Of a stretch of DNA of 64,000 nucleotides, positions 44,542 through 56,500 are shown one piece after another. The position numbers and the translations under genes are program-made. Source of the stretch: Lasioglossum baleicum (Eukaryota > Arthropoda > Insecta > Hymenoptera > Halictidae); contig NC_134934.1 in assembly GCF_051020765.1 (NCBI RefSeq), positions 4,402,001 through 4,466,000 on the forward strand. The letters run 5' to 3'. Below the pieces are notes generated by a model, which saw only the letters and a list, made by a program, of their open reading frames with translations, had not been told where the DNA came from and ran no database searches. Numbering within the stretch: position 1 is the stretch's first letter; every line of letters begins with the position of its first letter.

Positions 44542-47500
44542 TCAAGCCTTCTCTTCCTCCTCGTCGATGTCTTCCGACGATTCGGACGAGTCCGTGATCA
44601 GGGCAGTCGACAGGCTCGGTACCTGGGCCGAGTACGGGAACGAGCTCATGCGGTACTTGTGCGGGGGGTTCCAACACTCCGGCAGCGAATGAGAGCCATC
44701 ATCAGTCATCTTGTCCGACTGCGACGTCTCCATCGAACCCAGCTCCATCATCGACACCCTCCTTGCCGGACCCTTCTTGCTACCTGCAACACCAATGCTG
44801 TCCGCTTAATACTTTACCCACCGGAAGCCTATTAACCCTTGCATAGTGAACCGGGTATCCATTTACTGTATTTCTTTCAACAATTTGTTAACCCTTGCCG
44901 TACATTTCCTTTTACAAATACAGTGATTAGAACGTCTTTATGCATAAGAATGTCGTAGAAGGAAGACATCTACATTTATTTTAATGCTTAAATATTGATT
45001 ACAAACGAATCAAATTTTATTTGTTAGACTTTGTTAAAAACCTTAATCACGAGTCTGGCTCGTCAAAGTACGGCAAGGGGTTAATGTCCCTCTAAAAAAT
45101 ATTAGAAAATTTCTCTGAATCTCCATTCTTTAGTCGCTAATATATTAATTTATAGTCTTATAATGAGAATTTGTGCAAACATGTTAAATACGAAAAGGTT
45201 TTAAATAATCTGTATATTTCGGTTGACTATACAAGGGTTAACGAATCTCCTTTCGCGCTATAATCCCAAATGAAATGATTTGGTTCACGTTACTCGAGAT
45301 GACTTGTTGTTAAAATTAAACGTACGTGTATTAACACGTACTTAACTTTTCGTTGTTAGCACCAAACGTAGAAAAGGATATAGTGGGTAAATGTAATATA
45401 CCAACACCAGCACACGATCAAAAGCAAAAAGCATGAAGAACGGTATCAAAACAAAAAATATATATCTTGTACCTACAAAAGTATGATAAACGTAATTTGG
45501 CTTTGGTCTGCAGGATAATCGTGGACCAATTTATAAAAACTACAATGAAGTAGAGTATTCCCTATCGAGGTTCTCGCCAGATTCTAAATAAAATAAAAAT
45601 CATAAAAGTGTGATTAAATAAACAGAAAAAAGGAGAATTAATGTTAAAAGATAGTCTTGTCGAGACTTGACGATAGGAAGAATGCTTACTCGAAGCCCTC
45701 GAGGGTGAGTCTGTCTGCTCCGTCAACAGAAAGTCTTCACGCTTGTCCAAAATATCTTGATCTATACTGCTGGAGGTGCAGACGCTGTCGCGACGGAACA
45801 GGCCAATCACTGACTGAACCTTCGGCTGCTCGATTCCACCTGCGATGCAGAAAATTTGTTACCATTGCGAATCAACGTTACGCTGCAGGATGTTTCATTT
45901 ATCTTGTCGATTCGAGTAAGAATAAACAAGACACCCTGTACACGGTGCACGGAAACGAGAGAAAGCAGTGCTTGAGAAAGAGAGGTCAAACAGAAAAGTG
46001 ACTGTTCTCAAAGGCTGAGTTCGAGCACGGCAACAAAACCAAACGAATTCGCATGTTGTTCTCGTGTGTAGCGAGCGAGTGCGCGTGTAGATGTGTGTAT
46101 GTGTGTATGTGCGAGATCTGCGAGAGGGGATTGGGTAACCCAAAGTTCGAAGAAAGGAGCGCATTTCCTATACAGACGTCAAGAAAGAAAAACGTAAAAA
46201 CGACAGGAAATCTGGAAAGATCTGATGCGTGACATTTACATGTTCTCCAACCGGAAGTGGACGTTTATCGCAGTCCGAAGGTATCCCCCGGCTTCGTAAG
46301 CTGCCCTCGTCTTCAAAAATATGGATCCCCTGTAAAGTAGTGGATTTTTCACCATCCACGTACCTGGCATTCGACATTTAGCCATCGAATCGATACATTT
46401 TTAGTTTATTACACGACGATATAGCTCTGAAATTTCTTACTTAGACGCAACATCAAATTACGGTGTAGCAAAGCACTACAGAAACTGAGTAACTTGTTTA
46501 AAAACCTTCTATTTCCATGTGTAAGGCATTACCCGACCCCCAATAAAAAAATTAACGAGAGATTCAACCAAAACAAAGCAGTGTCGAACAGTTGTTTCTC
46601 TTTTTTTTTGTTTTAAATATAATACAACCAAAATGTATGGCTTCTATCGGTGAATAGAATTGCAAAGAATAAATGTTGTAGTGTATTAACACGTTGACTG
46701 CGTGACGCAATTTATGCAGGGTAAGTCTCACGAAGCGTGATGCTGGGATTTTGTAGAATTTTTTAGGACGTTCGCTTGGCAGTTAGCGTGTTAAAGGTGT
46801 AGATCAGTGATGGGCACGGCAGGGGCCCCTTAAACGCCTGGTTCCCCCACCAACCTCTCTTTCTGTGCATCCCTTCCTCCACAGTAACGGCGGATGGTGG
46901 TGGGGGACATAGTGGGGACGTTTTTATCTGAATTGAGACAAAAATGTGCCCATCTCTGGTGTAGATCGTTTAACTGTATGACGTGTCAGCCAATGAAATC
47001 AGTGTAGTGTCGCTACTTTATCTCTGCTGCTATTTGGTCCTACGGCCGCAATGGAGTGTCAAGAACGGTGTACACATTAGGCATTGCTCCTGTAACCTCA
47101 CCTAAGAAGGTAGCCGAAGGGGAGCTATACGGTAAATACTCTTTGTTGGAACACCAGGCAGGGAATTCGTTTTGTTTCAGAGGGTGTCCAGAATCATAGT
47201 CATCCTCCCTCTTCCACGGTAGCATGGTCTCGGTAGCGGTGGGCGTCGTCACCCGGTAGGTTTCTAGAATTCGAAAATCGAGATGACTAGCAAAATTTCA
47301 ATCGGTACAATTGACGAAATCGTAAAATTTGAAGCAACGTAATCTGAAGGAAACTTCGAGTGCATGCATACTCCATTAACTCTTTAAATAGTCAAAGAGA
47401 AAATGTTTAGTGAAAATTATATTCGTATTGTTGTACGTAATACTTAACCTCCGGATGCATAGGGCAGATATAGGACACCTACCTTGTCACTTAAAAAACC

Positions 47501-50500
47501 TCTTTTGCTTATTTTATTAACGATCGTTATTTCTATTAATTTATTTCATCATCAGTAATCTAAAAAACTCTCTTCGCCACCTGTGTATATGTGCAGCTAC
47601 ACCGGGTGATTCACGAGAAACAGGCGAGAAACAGTAGAGCAAAGTTCTACTGTTACACTATGACCTTCAAATAACCTTGAACGAGAAAAATTTATGATAA
47701 AGCAATAATAACCTCAAAAATGTGCAATCAGCTTATTGGAATTCAATGGAATGTTCGAAATTCTGTGCTATTTAAAAATCATCGATGACCTTCAAAAGAG
47801 CTTGAAACCGACAACAATAAGAATATTTTTTCCTATTACCATATTGGTCTCCTTTAACAGTACAACTTTTAACATTTTCTTCTATCTTCAAGCCTAACGG
47901 AGCTATTTAGATGGCCTGTTTCTCGTGAATCGGACGGTATATGTGATCAAGCATCACCAGTTAATAATAAGTTTTAGTATACCACCCCTGGCTGAAAATA
48001 TCTAAATAGAATGCTTGTTTAAATCAATATCACGATTTTTCTCAATCTGTATCTTATACAGATCGAACATTTTTGTCAGGGGTTTGCAGTTTGGAAACTA
48101 TAATTCAAGATCTGAATACTGGATAATTCAATGAAAGGGGGAAGAAAGTACGAGAAGGGGAGAGAGCATCTACTGATAAAAGTAATTGTACCATCGGATC
48201 CAAGCTTCATGTCCGGGTCCTCTGTGCTAATGGTGTCCATCGAGGTAGTCGTGGTGATGCCATGTTGGTGATCGGCGTTCACGTTGGACGAGTCTATGGA
48301 AATCAGGCGATAAGTTATTTGCCGGTGAATCGCCGAGGTAATTAGTTCCCTAACTCTCCGCTCATTGAAAGAAGACTTTAACGAGTACGGGACTAATCAT
48401 GGTGGAACTGATTCCTCAAAGGAACCGAGTAAAATTCGTCGGGAACTTCGTCGCTCTAATGAGACATGGAACTTCGGACCGTATCAGCCCGATGAGGGTA
48501 CAGGATGCGAGATAAAGAGAGAGAGAGAGAGAGAGAGAGGGAGGGAAAAATATCGAATTCTTACCGGAAGTACGAGCCGTGAAAGTTATCGCGGATTCCC
48601 AGTCCTCTTTGCTGGACGGCTTCGAGGTATCCCCGTTCTCCAGCTCGCACAGCACGCCGTTGATGTAATCTGCGACGAATTCAGATTCACGTATTCAAAC
48701 GAGAACTTCCATGCAGGGCCCCATCTATTTTTTGCCGCTGCGAACGAGCATCAATAGTCTTTCCGTAACTTACCCTGGGTGAACAACTTCGTCGAGCCGT
48801 TCTGCTGGAACTCCGGGAAACTCACGTGATTCTGCTTGCCGTCCTACAAGAAACGGAAGTTTTAATTGCGGGCCGGCTGATTCAGATAGGAATAAGACAC
48901 TGCCGTGGCTAACGAAAAGAATACGCCTATGCTGGCTGAAATCCTCTTTGAATTTCAATTACCAGACTGCGGATTTTGCGCGTCTACGATTAAAATTATG
49001 AAACATGCAGCAGTAACTTCAAATGAAAATTAGAGTAATTGTGCCCGTAATTATGAAAGTGGTCTAAATGATATATTTCTTGTTTCGAGATATTTCAAGG
49101 AAGAGGATGTTAACACTAAATGAATTCCGTATAATGTTGAAATAACAAGCGTAAAAATTATTATTATTCTTTTGAAATTTTCACTTAGACCACGTCCATA
49201 ATCAATGGGCACAAAATGAATTACTAATCGAATTCGATTCTCGCTACTGCTTCAAAAAATGTCGCAGAAACTATCCTAGTGATAGATTCGAAAAGAAAAA
49301 TTGTGTCTGCAAAGAAGTCGAAAGTTCTTCTGTAAAGAATTTACTGAAACAGCGTCGGTATTCGGCCAAAGCAGAACGTCCACGATGAAATAGCGTTTTA
49401 GTACTCACTTTGAGCAACTTCTTACTGCGCTTGTGACGATGCTTGTGCTCACCCACCATCCGTCGTATGTTCATGTGCATTTTGTAATTGACTTGGGTCG
49501 ATAGATCGCGATCGTTGACCGCGTGTCGGCTGTAGCTCAGCCGTCGATGCTGGGAGAATTTTATTTCATCACTCAGGAACTTGTTTCCATCCCCCTTTTT
49601 CTTTATTTTTATATAGCGGTTCTGAAATAGGTAGCTAAACTTTAGGAGTGCATGGTTCTTGCGAGATACTCATTCACAACACCGTACCAACTACAATTCT
49701 TATATGTTTTTATTTTTATTTTTTCGCCCTCTCTCTCTCTCTCCCTCTCACTTTCTTTCTTTCTTTCTTTCTCCCTTTCGCTCTCACGAACGAGCACCCA
49801 AAAGTTCAGCCACTTACTTGAGAATCACCCTGTAGAAGCGGTAACAAAGGGTAAAGAAGGAACGTTTGGAACTCGAGGGTTGCTTCCTTTGCTCCTTAGT
49901 GCAAGCGAAAGCGGTGAAGATCCGCCGAGGAACTCTCAATTGTCAATCTCGCTCGGCTCGTTTCGAACAATCAATATCATGAAACTTTCGCTCTCGATCA
50001 TTTCGATGGTTCCTCTCTATCACTCTCTCTAGCCTCTGGCGAATATTGACAGTTGAAAATTCCCGGCTAGCAGACGCGATTTGCATCCCCGAGGCAGAGG
50101 GTTGAAACTCGCGTCGCTCGTATCCTTTCATTTCCTTTTTTTTTATGAATACGCGACACGAGTCGAGAGGACGACGGGGGAGGGTTGAAATTTTTCAGCG
50201 TCGTCCCCTAAACATGCCCCCCGTCAGCAAAGTTTTCAGGGCCGCGAGCATATATGTAAATCGGTCGTCAGCAAGGAGGGTGTCTTACCCTCTTGTAAGG
50301 CTTGCAAAGTTCCTCGGCCAATAGATGGTGGATCCTGGCGTCGGTCAGGTCCTTCTTGGAAGGGTTGTACTCCACCTCTTGAGGATCAATATTCCAGCCC
50401 GCTTCGAGCTGGCTGCAGCTTGGACTGGAAGGAGAAAGAATGAGACTGCATTTTATGACGGGCTGCCACTTCAAGATCGATACCGTGCCTCGAGGAGGGT

Positions 50501-53500
50501 TCGCCGTTCAATCGAGATACAATGCAGAGACTTATCTCCGGCTACGATTCCCGCGCAACGTGTACACCCGGGTCTCTGAGTCACTTCTACTTTCCAGCCC
50601 TAAACTACTTTCGGAGCCATCAACGTCCCGGACAGTGATGCTGGGCTTATTCGACGTGACGGTTCTCGAGATAACGTGGTTAGGACCTTTCTTCGATGCG
50701 ACAACGGAGCACATGGCTGATCAATAATTGACAAACCGCGGTGACTCAGAAAATTAAACGCACGCTCCTCCTCGGCTTTCCTTCGCGGTCCACCCTCGCA
50801 AAATTATTGCGCCCATTATGATCTTGTATAATTTTTTAACCTCTCCTCTAAATTTTTGGAGGAAATTTCAACGCTTTCAGTTCCACTACGAAACTTCAAG
50901 ATCACGACGGAATTATTCAAAGTGAACGTAAAAGAGCAACATTAGAATTTCGTGCTTCCACACTGATGAAAAGCACATCTTCACTCGTCACACGTTAGAT
51001 ACACTATTATTCAATAATACATTATTATTGAAGCGTGATCAATAGACAGAGAATTTTATGCGTTTATAACAAAAAATGGGTAGGTGTAATTTGAAACAGT
51101 AAAAACATTAGAAGAATATCAAAATACTGTTACATTATTTTCTATTTCACTGCAGTTTGTTGCAACCTAGATGGAAAATTTATATTTTCCATAAAGATCC
51201 GCTGTCTACACTTTGGTACAACCATGTTGAAGCTCCTCTTGGACCATGTTATTTCAACGAAAAAAATGTCCGACCGAACCACTAGCAACAGAGTACTCTA
51301 AGCTGACCACTAGACAGCGGATCTTTAGGCAAAATAAACATTTTTCATCTGAATTGCAACAAACCGTTGATTTTCTCTTTTAATATGTTCAATAGGTTGA
51401 GAGTAATATAAAGGTATTTTTAAGTTCGTCTAATGTTTTGAATGTTTAAAATTGACACCTACCCATTCTTGTCTTAAATGCATAAAATCCGCGGTGACTC
51501 ATCCTGTATCCGATTAAACTCCGGTCAGTCCTAGCCCGTTGATTAAAATCTTCGTCATAATTAATATTGTTCTGCTTCGGAGCGTGCTGGTAGCGCACCT
51601 GTTGTTTCAAAGGAATGTGCTCCGCGAGCATTTGTTATTGTGAAAATAAGCAGGTCAAGTATGAACGAGATAACTTCTTGTTCGGTACGTATTGAATCGT
51701 AACCGGGAACACGAATGAGGATGACGGTGAGGGGGCGAGAGGTTGGTCGGGAATGAAGTCGGGAAGAGCGAAAAAGGAGAAATCATACCTTCCATTGAAG
51801 TGTCCCGTGTGGCTATAGTTCCGGAATATCGCGGACATGCTCTCCGTTCCGCTGATATTACCAATCGTGGACGCGTTCCTCCTAATGTAATCCAGCGCGT
51901 CTTTCATCGCGAGCTTCGAGTACGTTTCCAATATTTTCGGCTCCGCGCCGTAATGATCCCGCACCAAATAAGGTCGAATGAACTTGTTATCGAACCGTTT
52001 GAACCTGGAAAAACATGACAATGCCAGAAAATAACGAGGCTCGACGCAGCGCGCGCTGGCGGCAAATGAGGGTTCAGCAGCTCGGAATCAACACAGCTTG
52101 CTCTTCATAGTTTCAAATAAGAAATTGTAAAAGAATAAGGAAATTTTAACCTCTTAACTGCGGAATTTAAATGGTCCTATCGTAAATTTTGCGAAAAACA
52201 AGGAAAGATTATATTTTTATTTGATAAAAAGTTAACAATTCATTCTTGAAAAGGTTATTGTTATTGCACCGCAATAGAGATTTGGATTGACGTGTATACA
52301 CGCCGAACGCAGTTAACTGGTTAAATGAAATCTTAGACGAATCAAATTGATTACGCAAGGCTAAATATTATCTGTATATGAGAAGCCATTTCTTCCGGAA
52401 CGAATTTCGTTCGGTTTCTTGGTTTGGGTACTTCGACTCTCGAACTGCTGAAACAGCGTTGCTGAACCACCGTGTAATGCAACGCCTCGAAGTGTAACAA
52501 CGAGGACACAAACGGTTCCACCAGGTGTCGCCGAGAAGCAAAATTCTGCTTCATTCAATTTTTGAACTCGCACAGAAGCTTGCTTGTTGCACTAATCGGT
52601 ACCTGTCACACAGCTCGGCGTTACCTGTTACCGGTTTGCAACGATTTCTCGCTGTTCCGCGATTAAGTATTCGTTAGAACGCAGAAGAGCTATATACTTG
52701 TCTCGGACGTGGTAGTTGCCGTGCTTCCCCAAAATGTCCTCCATTGCGGCCATAACGTGATCCAATAACTGAAAACAGAAACGTCATTTCCTCTTTCACT
52801 CTGCAGCGGTTTTCGCGTATCTTTCTTTTTCTCTCGCACGACCGGCGAACGGTGCAGGGCAGACCGTGGTCGCTTATTATATCCGTTATCTGGCGTGATA
52901 TATGCTAAGAGTATCAACCACGAAACGACTCGGTTAATTTACCGAGCCATTGTTCTTGTTTTGACACGTTCATTTGCGAACCGGGGGCCGCGGGGGCCGG
53001 GACGCATGAAAATCAATGCGATCCTCGGTGCACACGCGGACGGCCAACGATTATTGATTCCCCTGTATCGCGGCCCGGCTATTCTTTTTCAATATTTACA
53101 TTAACGACACGAGAATGCGCCGGCAGCCGCCTGTCTATAATTTATAACGCGGCCGAGCTCCTCGCATACCCCCTCCTTCCTTCATCTAGTATTTTTATTA
53201 ACCGATCGATCCCCCGTTCCAGTAGAACGAATTGTTTTGTAAAAAAAAAGGAGAAAGAAGGAGAACACGCGACGCACCCTTTCGTGAATCCTCTCGTTCA
53301 TCGTCGGCTTCTTCCTCTCGGCTCTCTTCACGTTCAGGATCTTCACCAGCGGCTTGATCGTGATACCCTGAGAAAAGAAAACGGTATGGCTGGTCAGTTT
53401 TCGTACCACGGTTCGCTACTTGCAGTTCATTGACAGCGACCGCTTTATTTGAACAGCTGCGACGCGCTACGTGGGCGAGCAACTTCGGAACTTCGGGATA

Positions 53501-56500
53501 TACATGCTCGAGAAGTTCCCAGACTTACTTTTTTACAGACATACCTGTAACCCGATTTATGAAGTTACGCCGGTACTATGTAATTTGAACCCCTCTCGGT
53601 GCCATATAATTTTATTGTTTCACCACGTTCGTTTGTCTCTATTTTTTTAGTGTTGCGATAGCGGAGGCTGCTCCACGACAATGCACTGTGACTGTGGATT
53701 TTATGCGTTTATGGTAGAAACGAGGCTTCTCTATTTTGGTTTTGTTAGTATACAGCTATTGTATGCCCATACAGTTACTCAAATTAATATTCGGACGTTC
53801 TAAAAAAGACGATAACTTTTTTAATATCGTGCTATACGATTTGAATATTTTTGGGAAGCTAGAGCAATTAGTTTATTACAGGATGTGAAAAGAGATTTTT
53901 TTCAAAAATAGCAATTGTGATTGGAATTGTAGAAAAAATACTAAAAGTTGCATTTTACAACTTTTTTATGTGGGCCTATATTGAAAACTGAAAAAGTACG
54001 TTTTGTACCCGTGTCAATTATATGCACTGTGAAAGTTTCGACAGGCATTGAAAGATGTAAAAATTCTTAGATATAGGCCGAAAACCATAAGAATCTGCAA
54101 TTTTTACCAACTTTAAACTTTAAACGTTTGTAGCTCATTGTAACGTCGACCGATTTTGATAAATTTTCAGAATATGTTTAATTCACACAGATCTACAAAA
54201 CGTATTTTCTGAATTTTCAATATGGGCCCACATAAAAAGTTGTAAAATGCAACTTTTAGTATTTTTTCAACAATTCCGACCAATTGCAATTTTTGAAAAA
54301 ATTTCTTTTCACATCCTGTAGTAAACTAATTGCTCCAGCTTTCCAAAAAAGTTCAAATCGTATAGTAGAATACTAAAAAAGTTATCGTCTCGAATATTAA
54401 TTCGAGTAACTGTGTATAGGCATACAAAATTTATATATCTTTCTCCTTATTTTGAAATCTAGTTTATTTTGAAACCGCAAAATAAATCGTAGGGCAAGGG
54501 GTTAAAGAGAGAGGGAGTGTAGATGACTACAATGATGTGTCGTAGCGTAGATTTTTTTGCGACTAAGGGTAGTGACCGGTCGAGGTACACTGTCGAAAAC
54601 GTCTTAGTCACTGTTTAGAATAAAGTAAATAGTTGGTCATCCAACGTAGTAACAATTCAAGCAGAAGATAAGACGAAAGCACCGCAGAAAAGCGAGGTTG
54701 TACTCGTATAATTGAACATGAATAATCGACCATTAAATACTTACGAATGTAAAGGTAAGTGCGAGAGCTCTGGCAGGGCGGCAGGTACCGCGTCGGAGAA
54801 ATGAAATTTCGTTGAGCAAGGCTGAGGAAATGATTCTAAAGACGCGTGTCCCCGAGCAGTCAAGGGATATTAAAATAAATGTTGAAAGCTCCTGTGGCAC
54901 GTGCACGCGCGTGTGCATAGAATCTACACATTACCGTGCACTGTTATCGTGGTAATACGAAGCTCCGCAACCAAAAAAGAATCGCCGAGCTGCTCTTTAG
55001 CGAATAATTTATGCAGGATCGAGCTAGGCGGTTGTCGCGAGCGGTGTGCACCGAATGCCGCCATCGATATCGAGTTTCCGATCGACTGGCCGACAAAGTC
55101 GATGGTGTTTTTAGAACTAATGGAACCACGGAGTTGGTCCCACTCCAATCGCAAACAGGACGCGCCTTCAGGATGAAAGCAGGCGGAGGGGTGTTTTATT
55201 CCATTCCACCGACCGCTCTATACCCTCCCCGTGACGCTTAACCTTTCGCAATCTAATTGCATTTGTATTTGATTCGCTCTTATTTTAGACCGCTTTTAAT
55301 TCCTGGCGGAGGAACCTCCTGGAGAATTAAAAGCGGATCATTTTGTCTGTATAGAGTTGAGTGGGCGTGCAGAAGGAAAGTGTACGGAGAGATGCGCCGT
55401 TTTTGCTTTTCCAGGATGGCTAACGGCGAACGTCTATCCCCTCGGACCTGTTGTATACGACGGCCTCGCGTATAAAAGAAGAAAAGAATCTTTCGCGTCG
55501 GTTGTATCCGGCGTTAATATCACGGGGAGATATACTTGCGGCCACTAGACCGTGTTCCGTATCCCCATAAAAGCCTATGCCCGAGGTCGAGTTTATCCCC
55601 TCCCATCTGGTTGTCTATGATGCTAAAATGACTGAGCCCGGTAATAAAAGTCGCTGCGCCAACGCATGGGGGAAAAACGTGTAACCGTACAAATTGCGGT
55701 AACGGTGCATTCTTTCCTTAGACAGAGACCGCCCCATGCAAAATGTTGCTCGGCTGCTCCTGCCAGGCGGAATCTAATCGAAAAGCCCCGGAGTTATAGC
55801 TCCGCCGCGCAACGATAGATAATAAATTTCAGAAAACTTCGAGAGGAGCCACGTTCTACTACCTAATAGAACATTAATTCCTGTCAAAATTTGGCAGCTC
55901 CTGACCTGGAAACTTTGGGCGTTCCGGGCGAGCGAGCACCGGGATGACAACGTTTAATTATTTGAAGATTGCGAAATTACGGGAGCCAATAATTGGAGAG
56001 TTCTCAGATTAGAAGATAATTGAGACCTCTTGCCTACGTTGTTTCGAGAAGTTCTACATTTAATGTATCGTTAAATTAACTTTTCATTAAACGCATATGG
56101 TACTTACAGTCTGAAAACTTTTGTTCAATAAAAATTTATTTATTAGTAGACTGCGGATCTTTATGCAAAATAAAAAATGTTCGTATCGATTGCAGGACAC
56201 AGGAGCCAAATAAAAATTGTATCCTTCTTTTAATCATCCTATTAAGCCGAAACTAATACATTGGTGTCCTTAAATATTTTTAACATGTCCACTGCTTTAA
56301 AATATACGTGTCCATTTTTGTTATAAATGCATAAAATCCGCAGTCTATTCATTAGATTTATTTCGGTTTAAGATAATTTAGAATACACACGTTTCGTAGA
56401 TCTGTATCAATTCAACATATTCTGAAAATCAAAATGTCGAGACGTTGCGATGAGCTGCAAAAGCATTATCGAATATCTTAAAAAATGTTGGTTTCCGACG

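Noticed and set aside
43126..44677. Frames up to 130 residues on both strands
   Set aside because: Antisense or frame shadows of the terminal Nhe2 exon and of its likely 3' UTR.
52870..53110. CRISPR-like or tRNA-like structure in GC-rich intron
   Set aside because: No regular spacer spacing or cloverleaf; CRISPR arrays are not expected in an insect nuclear genome.
54901..55548. Overlapping plus- and minus-strand frames in the Nhe2 intron
   Set aside because: No frame dominates, no motif is recognised, and the local GC content explains the lack of stops.
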